Shown here piece after piece: positions 53,290 to 62,146 of a stretch of DNA of 64,000 nucleotides (position 1 is its first letter; every line of letters starts with the position of its first letter). This DNA comes from Mesorhizobium sp. Pch-S (lineage in GTDB: Bacteria > Pseudomonadota > Alphaproteobacteria > Rhizobiales > Rhizobiaceae): NCBI RefSeq assembly GCF_004136315.1, contig NZ_CP029562.1, forward strand, positions 4,983,501-5,047,500. Reading direction: 5' to 3'. The position numbers and the translations under genes were made by a program. A model generated the notes under the pieces. The model saw only the letters and a list, made by a program, of their open reading frames with translations, was not told the DNA's origin and did no database searches.

Positions 53290-54405
53290 ATGAGCAACAC
53301 CACCCCCATCGCCTCAACGAATCCCGGTTTTACGATGGCGGATTTTCTGAGCACTTACCGCTATTGGGCACTCTTTTTCGCTTCGCTTTTCGTGGCCTTT
53401 GGGGCGGAAGGGTTGAACTTCTTCCTGCCCCTGGTTTCGAATCTGGCCGGAGTAAGCTCCGAAAATGTAGGGATATTCTTTCTCGGCACCATCCTCGGTT
53501 TGGTCGTCGGCTCCTTCGCGGCATTTATCGTGGCGCTAGGCCACGCGAGGGCGGCGATGATTTTGCCCATCCTCGTCAGCAGCCTTGTCACGGCGGGGGT
53601 TCTGGCGATGCCGGCCGTCCTGGGATCGATGGTGCTGCTGTTTCTGTTTGGAGTGGCCGTGGGAACGGTGCGGGCCGTTCTCCCTCTCGCGAGCGCGATC
53701 ATTATTGTCGGCGGACGACCGGGCAAGCTCGATTTCGCCAGCGTTCTCGTTCTGATGTTGACGACCATACTGGTGTCACACTTTGCCCCACTGGGTTCGG
53801 GGATCTTGTCCGTCTTCGATAAGAGCGGGTTGTCGATCGTCTGGGTCTACCTGGGCTGCCTTGTCCTTACAATATTGGTTCTGCTGCCGGCTCGACGCCT
53901 CGATTTCGATGGCGCCCCACGCCATCGTCACCAGCCGCTGCCGCCACGCCGGCGATCGCCTGCCATGGTCGCCGCCATCCTGCTGGCACCACCGATCCTG
54001 TTCCTGCTGATGGGACTTGCCGCCCGTTTCCTGCAGGTGCCGACATTCGGCAATGCTGGCCCGCTCGCCCTGGTCCTTTCGTTTCTGCTGTTCTGCGCCA
54101 CGGTGGGGGCGGTCATCTACCTTGCTTACTGGGTTTATCATATCCATGGCGAACTGGCGGGGGCACAGGCTTCGCAACGGCTGCTCACGCCGCGCGCTGC
54201 CACGCTGATTGCGATCCTTGCGCCGTTTGGACTGCCAATTCTGCTGGTGACCCTTGGCGATCTTCTCAACGATCGCGCACACGACAAGGGGCAGGGGGCT
54301 TCGGTTTCATTGCCCTGGCTGGCGGTGGCGGGCTTCCTTCTGCCGCCGCTTGCCATCGCCCTCGTACAGAATGCCGCAAACAGGAGCTACGCGGGCGGTA
54401 ACTGA
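53290..54405 (+). CDS. Multi-pass membrane protein, unknown (MFS-like)
   Basis: A 371-aa protein with about 10 hydrophobic segments, divergent from the TerC gene. It starts with a polar tail, then FFASLFVAFGAEGLNFFLPL. Polar loops (HARAAM, RRLDFDGAPRHRHQPLPPRRR) follow helices in an MFS-like half-repeat pattern, but no clear MFS A-motif is visible, so the family is uncertain. ATG 53290 is chosen over a 53227 start that has no signal. Confidence 0.7.
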   Translation: MSNTTPIASTNPGFTMADFLSTYRYWALFFASLFVAFGAEGLNFFLPLVSNLAGVSSENVGIFFLGTILGLVVGSFAAFIVALGHARAAMILPILVSSLVTAGVLAMPAVLGSMVLLFLFGVAVGTVRAVLPLASAIIIVGGRPGKLDFASVLVLMLTTILVSHFAPLGSGILSVFDKSGLSIVWVYLGCLVLTILVLLPARRLDFDGAPRHRHQPLPPRRRSPAMVAAILLAPPILFLLMGLAARFLQVPTFGNAGPLALVLSFLLFCATVGAVIYLAYWVYHIHGELAGAQASQRLLTPRAATLIAILAPFGLPILLVTLGDLLNDRAHDKGQGASVSLPWLAVAGFLLPPLAIALVQNAANRSYAGGN

Positions 54406-54485
54406 AGCAGTTCATCCCAGCTTCTGGAACCGTTCACCGTTCCGGCGGCAGACTGCTGCGTGCGTTTCCTGGAATGCTCCGGAGC

Positions 54486-55760
54486 TCAGCCGCCGGACTT
54501 CGGCACCAGCAGCGGGATGATGCGCTCGCTCTCGGTGACGGCGGGGCGGCCGGTAGACCCGTAAGGTATGCCGAGCGCATCCCAGGTCTCGACAAGCGCG
54601 TCGCGCAAGCCGTCGATCAGAGTGTCGTCATGGAACGGCGTCGGCGTGATGCGCAGCCGCTCGGTGCCGCGCGGCACGGTCGGATAGTTGATCGGCTGGA
54701 TGTAGATGCCGTGCACGCCGAGCAGCCGGTCGCTCGCCATCTTGCAGAGCTCGGGTTCGCCGACCAGCACCGGCACGATATGCGTGGCAGAATTCATGAC
54801 CGGCAGGCCGGCGTCGGCCAGCACCCGCTTGGTGCGGTCGGCCTGGCGCTTCTGGCCGTCTCGCTCGACCTGCGAGGCCTTGAGATGACGAATCGAGGTC
54901 GTGGTCGCGGCAGCGATGGCAGGTGGCAGCGCAGTGGTGAAGATGAAGCCCGGTGCGTAGGAGCGCACCGCGTCGATGACGGCACGCGGGCCGGTGATGT
55001 AGCCGCCGAGCGTGCCAAACGCCTTGGCGAGCGTGCCCTCGATGATGTCGATGCGGTCGACCAGGCCCTCCTGCTCGGTGATGCCGCCGCCATGCGGGCC
55101 ATACATGCCGACAGCATGAACCTCGTCGATATAGGTCATGGCGTTGTATTTGTCGGCGAGATCGGCGATCGCCTTGATCGGCGCAATGTCGCCGTCCATG
55201 GAATAGACGCTCTCGAACACGATCAGCTTGGCGCGTTCACGCCCGGCGCTCTGCAGCAAACTTTCCAGATGTGCCACATCGTTGTGGCGGAAGATCTTCT
55301 TCTCGGCACCCGAGCGACGGATGCCTTCTATCATCGAGGCATGGTTGAGTTCGTCGGACAGGATCAGGCAGTTCGGCAGCAGGCGCGCGATGGTCGAGAT
55401 GCCTGCCTCATTGGAAACGAAGCCCGAGGTGAAGACCAGCCCGGCCTCCTTGCCATGCAGGTCGGCAAGTTCGAGTTCGAGTTCTACCAGCGGGTGGTTG
55501 GTGCCGGAAATGTTGCGGGTGCCGCCGGCACCCGTGCCCATGCCGCCTGCAGCGGCCTGCATGGCGGCGATGACATCGGGATGCTGGCCCATGCCGAGAT
55601 AATCATTCGAGCACCAGACGGTGATTTCCTGGGCGCGGCCATTGGCGCGCCAGATCGCGCGCGGAAACTTGCCCGCGATGCGTTCCAGGTCGGCGAATAC
55701 CCGATAGCGGCGCTCCGCATGGAGCTGGTCGATCGCTTCCTCGAAGAACCGCTGATAGTT
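54486..55760 (-). CDS. hemA: 5-aminolevulinate synthase
   Basis: A 424-aa PLP enzyme condensing glycine and succinyl-CoA to 5-aminolevulinate, the C4 (Shemin) entry to haem typical of alphaproteobacteria. Motifs: [27 protein letters not shown] (ALAS/AONS signature), [12 protein letters not shown] (PLP-ring Asp and His) and [14 protein letters not shown] with the Schiff-base Lys. ATG 55760 has GGGAAG upstream and starts [12 protein letters not shown]; an in-frame ATG at 55817 is less likely. A perfect FNR/FixK box lies 126-139 bp upstream, which fits oxygen-controlled haem synthesis. Confidence 0.96.
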   Translation of the reverse strand, partial: NYQRFFEEAIDQLHAERRYRVFADLERIAGKFPRAIWRANGRAQEITVWCSNDYLGMGQHPDVIAAMQAAAGGMGTGAGGTRNISGTNHPLVELELELADLHGKEAGLVFTSGFVSNEAGISTIARLLPNCLILSDELNHASMIEGIRRSGAEKKIFRHNDVAHLESLLQSAGRERAKLIVFESVYSMDGDIAPIKAIADLADKYNAMTYIDEVHAVGMYGPHGGGITEQEGLVDRIDIIEGTLAKAFGTLGGYITGPRAVIDAVRSYAPGFIFTTALPPAIAAATTTSIRHLKASQVERDGQKRQADRTKRVLADAGLPVMNSATHIVPVLVGEPELCKMASDRLLGVHGIYIQPINYPTVPRGTERLRITPTPFHDDTLIDGLRDALVETWDALGIPYGSTGRPAVTESERIIPLLVPKSGG

Positions 55761-55885
55761 CATCTGTGCTTCCCAATTTGCGCCCGGATCATAGTCATAG
55801 GCCCGTTCGGCGTCCATGGACCAGCTTTGGTCAAAATGCCACGCCTTGAACCAAATCTAACGAACACGGTCTGTGAACTATTCCC

Positions 55886-55899
55886 TTGATGTGGATCAA
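55886..55899. promoter_or_regulatory. FNR/FixK-type anaerobox upstream of hemA
   Basis: TTGAT-GTGG-ATCAA is an exact match to the TTGAT-N4-ATCAA consensus. It sits in the hemA/galE divergent gap, 126 bp from the hemA start and 117 bp from the galE start. In related bacteria hemA is activated at low oxygen by FnrL/FixK, so the site most likely serves hemA. Confidence 0.75.
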
Positions 55900-56015
55900 A
55901 GGCCGCTTCGAAAAATTGGCAATGCCGTCACATTGCTTCTTAAGGCTTTCCGGCTAGCGTCTGCAACAATCCAGCAGATGAGACAGTTTGCGGATTTTTG
56001 AGGGGAGTGGGCCGT

Positions 56016-57014
56016 ATGGCCGTGTTGGTGACGGGTGGTGCCGGTTATATCGGCAGCCATATGGTCTGGGAACTGCTCGATGCCGGCGAGGAGGAAGTGG
56101 TCGTCCTTGACCGGCTGTCCACCGGCTTCGACTGGGCGGTAGCGCCTGAAGCCACGCTCGTGGTCGGCGATGTCGCCGACAAGGACCTCGTCGCCAGGAT
56201 CATTCGCGAGCACGGGATCGATTCGATCATTCATTTCGCCGGTTCCATCATCGTTCCGGAATCCGTGGCTGATCCGCTGGCCTATTACGAGAACAACACC
56301 TCCAAGACCCGATCGTTGATCGAAGCGGCGGTCCGCGGCGGGGTGCAGAACTTCATCTTCTCCTCGACCGCGGCGGTTTATGGCGGCAGCCGGCTGGAAC
56401 CGGTGACCGAAAACGCTGTCACCATGCCGGAATCGCCCTACGGCCTGTCGAAGTTGATGAGCGAATGGATGTTGCGCGACGCCGCCGCCGCATACGGCCT
56501 GCGTTATTCGGCGCTGCGCTATTTCAACGTCGCTGGCGCCGACGCCAAGGGCCGCACCGGACAGGCTTCACCGCGTGCGACGCATCTGATCAAGGTGGCC
56601 TCCGAGGTGGTGATCGGCAAGCGACCTTCGCTGGAGGTTTTCGGCAACGACTATCCTACCCCGGATGGAACCTGCCTGCGCGACTATGTCCATGTCAGCG
56701 ATCTCGTCACGGCGCATCGACTGGCCCTGCAGCGGCTGCGTGCGGGGGCGGGCAATCTCGTCGCCAATTGCGGCTACGGCCACGGCTATTCGGTGCTCGA
56801 GGTTATCGAAGCCGTGCGTCGCGTCAGCGGCAAGGATTTTGCCGTCGCCATGGGAGCGCGTCGTCCCGGGGATGCGGCATCCGTCATTGCCAATGCCGAC
56901 CTTGCCCGGGCTGAGCTGGGCTGGACGCCGCACCGTGACGATCTCGAGTTGATCGTGCGCGATGCGCTCGCGTGGGAGCGCATCCTGGCGACCAAGAACT
57001 CCGCCCGCGGCTAA
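56016..57014 (+). CDS. galE: UDP-glucose 4-epimerase
   Basis: A 332-aa short-chain epimerase interconverting UDP-glucose and UDP-galactose, usually for exopolysaccharide and LPS (exoB in rhizobia). Motifs: VTGGAGYIGSHM (NAD), FAGSIIVPESV, SSTAAVYGG and catalytic SPYGLSK (Tyr-x3-Lys), then RYFNVAGAD. GAGGGGAG precedes ATG 56016. The specificity as galE rests on family pattern. It is divergent from hemA and followed by a DadA-like gene after 123 bp. Confidence 0.9.
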   Translation: MAVLVTGGAGYIGSHMVWELLDAGEEEVVVLDRLSTGFDWAVAPEATLVVGDVADKDLVARIIREHGIDSIIHFAGSIIVPESVADPLAYYENNTSKTRSLIEAAVRGGVQNFIFSSTAAVYGGSRLEPVTENAVTMPESPYGLSKLMSEWMLRDAAAAYGLRYSALRYFNVAGADAKGRTGQASPRATHLIKVASEVVIGKRPSLEVFGNDYPTPDGTCLRDYVHVSDLVTAHRLALQRLRAGAGNLVANCGYGHGYSVLEVIEAVRRVSGKDFAVAMGARRPGDAASVIANADLARAELGWTPHRDDLELIVRDALAWERILATKNSARG

Positions 57015-57137
57015 CTTCCGTAAACATCTGGACCATCAGGTCGAGGCTCGAAATGCGGGCCGATTGCCGTTATGAGGACCGCCGGCAGGTGGGTGCGTCA
57101 GGCAAGCGGTCGCTGGTCGGTTTTTGGGGAGACGGTT

Positions 57138-58388
57138 TTGAAGATTGTGGTACTGGGCGCCGGCGTTGTCGGCACGGCAGCAGCTTATTACCTGGCCAGG
57201 GACGGTCACGAGGTCACCGTGGTGGAGCGCCACGAGACGGCGGCGCGGGGCACCAGCTATTCCAATGCCGGCCTTGTTTCGCCCGGCGATGCGACGGCCT
57301 GGGCTTCGCCGGCGGCACTCAAGACCTTCCTGCGGGCGCTCTACAACCATGATCTCGGCATCAAGGTCCGGTTGCGCTTCGATCCTTATTTCTTTGCCTG
57401 GAGCCTGCGGTTCCTGCGGCAATGCACGCAGGAACGGCTGCGTGCCAACAGCGAGGTGAAGCTGCGGCTGGCGCTCTATTCGCGCGACTGCATCAACGCG
57501 CTGCAGCAATTCACGGGCGTCAACTATGATGAGCGCCGCCGCGGCATCCTCTATTTCTTCCGCACGCAAAAGAGCCTCGAACACGGCACGTCGAACTACG
57601 AATTCCTTGCGAAGCATGGCCTGCCGATCGAGATCGTCGACCGTGACCGGCTGGTCGAACTCGAACCGGGCCTTGCCGGTGCCAAGGACAAGATCGCCGG
57701 CGGTGTCTATTCGCCGATCGACCAGACCGGAGATTCCCGTCAGTTCGTCGAGAACCTCGCTGCTTTTGCCGCCGAGCGGCTCGGCGTGAAGTTTCTGTTT
57801 GGTGCCAATGTCGAAGGACTCGACATTGAAGGCGACACCGTTCGCAATGTGGTGACCTCGCAAGGCTCGGTCTCGGGCGACGCGGTGGTGATCTCGATGG
57901 GCCCGGAAAGTGGCCTGCTTGGCCGCCGCTACGGCATCGACCTGCCGATCTATCCGGTCAAGGGCTACACCGCGACGGTGCCATTGGAAGATGAGAGCAA
58001 GGGGCCAACCATGGGTGGCGCCGACGAAGATCAGCTGATCGCCTATTCAAGGCTAGGCAACCGGCTGCGCATCGCCTCGACGGCGGAATTCACCGGCTTC
58101 GATCGCTCCTATCGTCCGCGCGATTTCGCCGCCATGTTCAGGACCGCGAAAGATCTGTTCCCGGGTGCGTTCGACGAGAACAAGGCCGAGCTGTGGTCGG
58201 GTCTGAGGCCGATGATGCCGAACTCGGTTCCGGTCATCGGTCGCGCCAAATACAAGAACCTCTATCTCGACACGGGGCACGGCCATGTCGGCTGGACGAT
58301 GGCCTGCGGCTCGGGCGCTCTGCTGGCCGATCTTGTGGCTGGCCGCAAGCCGGAGATCGACCCGCAGGGGCTGGTTTACAAGGGTTAA
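57138..58388 (+). CDS. dadA: D-amino acid dehydrogenase (DadA-like FAD oxidoreductase)
   Basis: A 416-aa FAD-dependent enzyme oxidising D-amino acids (D-alanine) to keto acids and feeding electrons to the respiratory chain. The Rossmann motif is VVLGAGVVGTAAAYYLARDG, followed by the DadA features TSYSNAGLVSPGDATAWASP and RPMMPNSVPVIGRAKYKNLY (C-terminal substrate region), then GHGHVGWTMACGSG. TTG 57138 is the start: GGGGAG lies six bases upstream and the protein then begins MKIVVLGAG. No alanine racemase gene is adjacent. Confidence 0.88.
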   Translation: MKIVVLGAGVVGTAAAYYLARDGHEVTVVERHETAARGTSYSNAGLVSPGDATAWASPAALKTFLRALYNHDLGIKVRLRFDPYFFAWSLRFLRQCTQERLRANSEVKLRLALYSRDCINALQQFTGVNYDERRRGILYFFRTQKSLEHGTSNYEFLAKHGLPIEIVDRDRLVELEPGLAGAKDKIAGGVYSPIDQTGDSRQFVENLAAFAAERLGVKFLFGANVEGLDIEGDTVRNVVTSQGSVSGDAVVISMGPESGLLGRRYGIDLPIYPVKGYTATVPLEDESKGPTMGGADEDQLIAYSRLGNRLRIASTAEFTGFDRSYRPRDFAAMFRTAKDLFPGAFDENKAELWSGLRPMMPNSVPVIGRAKYKNLYLDTGHGHVGWTMACGSGALLADLVAGRKPEIDPQGLVYKG

Positions 58389-58564
58389 GCCGGGGCAGGA
58401 CATGCCATCGCGGGCGATGGCGTTGAACCGCTCAACGAAACTGGTTGAGAACCCCTCAACCGCCCGACCTTCACCTCGACTTCCGGGTTTTGCCGGGAAA
58501 TGATCTGCGTCCGGGCAACGCCCGGTAATGTACAGCGAGGTTGCCTTGTGACGGCGGGGGTGTG

Positions 58565-59740
58565 ATGCGGCGTTTCTGGAAGTCTGTTCTCGCGGTACTG
58601 GTGCTGGTGCTCATCGCCGGGCTCGGATTTTTCTTTTTCGTGCTGCCGGGGCGTGTCGAGCAGGCGATGAACGGCGTGATCAATCCGCCGCCCTATGCCG
58701 CTTCGGACCGGGCAAAGGCGCTGCATGAGACGCTCACCATCGCCGATCTGCATGCCGATCCGCTGTTGTGGGGGCGCGATCTCCTGTTGCGGGGTACTCG
58801 TGGCCAGGTCGACATTCCGCGCCTGGACGAGGGCAACGTCGCCTTGCAGGTCTTTGCCGTGGTCAGCAAGTCGCCGCGCGGCCAGAACATCGAGCACAAT
58901 GACGGTTCTACCGACAACATCACTTTGCTTGCGATCGGCCAGCGCTGGCCGATTTCCGCGATCTTCAGCCTCAAGCAGCGCGCGCTCTACCAGGCCGCCA
59001 GGCTGAACGACATGGCGGCGCGCTCGGACGGCCATTTCGTCGTCATCCGGTCGAAGCGCGACCTGCGCCGTTTCCTCGATCGCCGCAAGGTTGAGTCAGG
59101 GCTCGTCGCTGGCCTGCTCGCCATAGAGGGCGCGCAGGTGCTGGAAGGTGATCCGGCCAATGTCGATGCGCTCTTCGACGCCGGTTTCCGTATGATGTCG
59201 CCGGCGCATTTCTTCGACAGCGAAATGGGCGGTTCGGCGCATGGCGTCGACAAGGGCGGGCTGACCGACAAGGGGCGCGAGATGGTCCGCCGCATGGAGG
59301 AAAAGGGCATGATCCTCGATCTCGCACATGCCTCGTCGGCCACGATCGAAGACGCGCTCGCCATCTCGACGCGTCCCGTCGTCATCTCGCACACTGGCGT
59401 GAAAGGGACCTGCGACAACAACCGCAACCTGTCCGACGACCAACTGAAGGCGCTGGCGGCCAAGGGTGGGCTGATCGGCATCGGCTACTGGGAGACTGCA
59501 ATCTGCGGCAAGGACGCAACCGCCGTCGCCAGGGCGATCAAGCATACCGTCGATGTTGTCGGCATCGATCATGTCGCGCTCGGCTCGGATTTCGACGGCG
59601 CCGTCACCATGCCGTTCGACACGACGGGACTTGTCCAGATCACCGACGCGCTGCTGGCAGCCGGATTCAGTGACGAGGACACCGGCAGGGCGATGGGCGG
59701 CAACGAAATCCGCTTCCTGCTCGAAAACCTGCCGAACTGA
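58565..59740 (+). CDS. Membrane dipeptidase (peptidase M19, renal-dipeptidase family)
   Basis: A 391-aa zinc hydrolase with an N-terminal membrane anchor (residues about 5-27, VLVLVLIAGLGFFFFVLPG). Metal ligands: DLHADPLLWG (His-x-Asp), LAIEGAQ (bridging Glu), ISHTGVK (His) and GSDFDG (Asp). Members cleave dipeptides, often with D-residues at the C-terminus. Next to dadA, a role in recycling D-amino-acid-containing peptides from the cell wall is attractive but unproven. Confidence 0.9.
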   Translation: MRRFWKSVLAVLVLVLIAGLGFFFFVLPGRVEQAMNGVINPPPYAASDRAKALHETLTIADLHADPLLWGRDLLLRGTRGQVDIPRLDEGNVALQVFAVVSKSPRGQNIEHNDGSTDNITLLAIGQRWPISAIFSLKQRALYQAARLNDMAARSDGHFVVIRSKRDLRRFLDRRKVESGLVAGLLAIEGAQVLEGDPANVDALFDAGFRMMSPAHFFDSEMGGSAHGVDKGGLTDKGREMVRRMEEKGMILDLAHASSATIEDALAISTRPVVISHTGVKGTCDNNRNLSDDQLKALAAKGGLIGIGYWETAICGKDATAVARAIKHTVDVVGIDHVALGSDFDGAVTMPFDTTGLVQITDALLAAGFSDEDTGRAMGGNEIRFLLENLPN

Positions 59741-60122
59741 GGCTCGGACGCCCGCTCCGTTTCGTCCTCCGTCGTTCCGGAATGGATCCCCGACACTCTT
59801 CAGTCGCTTCGCTCCTTTTGAGGTCGAGGATGACGGAGTTGTGTTTGCATCTTCGCCAATCACCAGTGTGGAGCCAACGCCGACAATTGGCGCTGGCGAT
59901 ACATGAAGTCCGTCATCCTTGACCTCGGAGAGAGTGGAGAGTGTCGGGGATCCAGCCGGAACGCCGACGAATGCGCAGCAGTCCAGACCGGCTTCGTCCT
60001 TGCCGCTTGTTGTGCCGATTATTTCCCGCACATGGCGCCTTGCGTCGAAACGGTTTTGAGGCGAGTCATTGGTCCCGTCGTGAATCACCACTCTGGGGCG
60101 GGGGTATCTCTGGAGAATGGTC
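59741..60122. repeat. Gene-free gap with a long palindromic element
   Basis: About 382 bp without a gene. It contains a large inverted repeat: TGGATCCCCGACACTCT (59783-59799) matches the complement of 59938-59954 over 17 bp, and 59820-59837 matches 59909-59926 over 17 of 18 bp. The outer CGTTCCGG/CCGGAACG pair extends it to about 59773-59963. The central 71 bases are unpaired. It has the style of a dispersed palindromic repeat or MITE; no transposase is present. Confidence 0.65.
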
Positions 60123-61867
60123 ATGCAACCAATCCGCCATGTGCTGATATCCGTCAGCCTTGCTGCAGCGCTTGCCTTCGCGCCGCTTGCGCCCGCCATC
60201 GCCGCCTCGCCGGCGCCGGCCAAGGGCGAAAACGGCATGGTCGTCACCGCGCAACGCCTGGCCACCGAAGCCGGCGTCGAGGTGCTGAAGAAGGGCGGTA
60301 ATGCCGTCGATGCGGCCGTCGCCGTCGGCTATGCGCTCGCCGTCACCTATCCTATCGCCGGCAACATCGGCGGCGGCGGTTTCATGACCATCCGCTTCAA
60401 GGATGGCAAGACGACCTTCCTCGATTTCCGCGAGCGGGCGCCGCTCGCCGCCACCAAGACCATGTATCTCGACAAGGACGGCAACCCGATCAAGGGCGCC
60501 AGCCTCGATGGCTACCTGGCCGTCGGTGTACCAGGCTCGGTCGCGGGGCTTGAGATGGCACGTGAGAAATACGGCACCTTGCCACGCGCCGACCTGATGG
60601 CGGCGGCGATCCGGCTCGCCGGCGATGGTTTCACGCTGGAACAGGGCGATGCGGCCGCGCTCGCTTCCGACGCGGAAAGGCTGGCCAAGGACCCAGCTGC
60701 TGCCGCCATTTTCCTGAAGCCGGACGGCAAGCCATTCGGCATTGGCGAGAAGCTGGTCCAGCCGAACCTTGCCGCCACGCTTTCGACCATCTCGGAAAAG
60801 GGAGCCGATGCCTTCTACAAGGGCGGTATCGCAGACACCATCGTCGCTGCTTCCAGCGCCAAGGGCGGCATCCTCGCCAAGGCGGATTTCGAACAATACC
60901 AGGTTCGCGAACTGGCGCCGATCACCTGCAACTATCGCGGCTACGAGATAATCTCGTCGCCGCCGCCAAGCTCCGGCGGCGTCATCATCTGCGAAATCCT
61001 CAACGTGCTCGAAGGCTACCCGATCGACTATCTCGGCGCCGGCTCGGCCGATACGGTGCACCTGATGGCCGAGGCAATGCGCTATGCCTATGTCGACCGC
61101 AACTCGGCGCTTGGCGACCCGGACTTCGTGCAGAACCCGGTCGATAAGCTGCTCGACAAAGGCTATGCGGCGGGCATCCGCGCCAAGATCGATCCGTTCC
61201 GCGCCGGCGTCTCGAAGGACCTGATGCCGCAGGGCTTCGGCGAGAGCAAGGAAACGACGCATTATTCGATCGTTGACAAGGACGGCAACGCGGTTGCGGT
61301 CACCTACACGCTGAACGGCGCTTTCGGCGCTGGCGTCGTGGCCGACGGCACCGGTATCCTGCTCAACAATGAGATGGACGACTTCACCAGAAGCCTGGCG
61401 TACCCAATCTCTACGGGCTGGTGCAGGGCGAGGCGAACGCGATACAGCCGAAGAAGACGCCACTGTCCTCGATGAGCCCGACAGTTGTTGCAAAGGACGG
61501 CAAGCCGTTCATGGTCATCGGCAGCCCGGGCGGCTCGCGCATCATCACCATTACCTTGCAGGCGATCCTCAACGTCATCGACCACGGCATGAACATCCAG
61601 GAAGCGATCGATGCCCCGCGCATCCACCATCAATGGCTGCCGGACACGCTGTATGTCGAACACAACGGCCTGTCGCCAGATACCCAGAAGCTGCTCGCCG
61701 GCATGGGCTACAAGCTCGACATCACGGAAGAGGGCAAGACCTGGGGCCAGGCGGCCGGCATCCTGATTGGCGGCCGCAGCCTCGGCGAGATCCGCAAGGG
61801 TGGCGGGGCGCGGTACAACGGCGCCATCGACAGCCGTGCGGTTGCAGGAGAAGCGCAGGGTTACTGA
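60123..61867 (+). pseudogene. ggt: Gamma-glutamyltransferase gene interrupted by a -1 frameshift
   Basis: Two frames together make a full-length GGT (about 580 aa). The first (60123-61475) has a signal peptide ending PAIAASP, NAVDAAVAVGYAL, GGGFMTIRF, the autocleavage threonine in ESKETTHYSIVDKDG and LNNEMDDFT. It then runs out of frame at about 61389, where one base is missing before AGAAGCCTGGCGTACCC. The second frame (from about 61389, visible from 61421) continues PNLYGLVQG-like sequence, then SSMSPTVV and GSPGGSR, the oxyanion and substrate motifs, to the stop at 61867. All catalytic parts exist, so this is either a very recent inactivation or an assembly error. GGAG precedes ATG 60123. 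Intact GGT would hydrolyse gamma-glutamyl bonds in the periplasm. Confidence 0.85.
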
Positions 61868-61882
61868 GGGGTGCAGCAGTCC

Positions 61883-62067
61883 CCTTCTCCCCTTGAGGGA
61901 GAAGGTGGCCCGGAGGGCCGGATGAGGGGTGCCGGACGGAGTGCAACTTCCCGATTTCAGAACCTATTGTTATATAGGTATAATTCTTTTCGCTCTCGTT
62001 TCTTCCAACACCCCTCATCCGTCTCGGCGCTGTGCGCCGATCCACCTTCTCCCACAAGGGGAGAAGG
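61883..62067. repeat. Inverted-repeat intergenic element
   Basis: Left arm 61883-61931 and right arm 62009-62067 are inverted copies (CCTTCTCCCCTTG...GATGAGGGGTG). Each arm also folds alone as CCTTCTCCC/GGGAGAAGG with a 5-nt loop. The AT-rich centre (about 61945-62000) separates the arms. The element lies between convergent genes and resembles a widespread rhizobial repeat. Confidence 0.65.
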
Positions 62068-62093
62068 TGTTGGCGGCGCAACCGCAAACAAGA

Positions 62094-62126
62094 AAGGCGC
62101 AGGGGAGGCGATTGCCCCTGCGCCTT
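62094..62126 (-). terminator. Terminator of the RND pump gene
   Basis: AAGGCGCAGGGG (62094-62105) pairs perfectly over 12 bases with CCCCTGCGCCTT (62115-62126), 9-nt loop. On the minus strand it follows the RND stop by 20 bases and is followed by TTTCTTG. Confidence 0.75.
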
Positions 62127-62146
62127 GGCCAAACCCAGCTGGGGGC

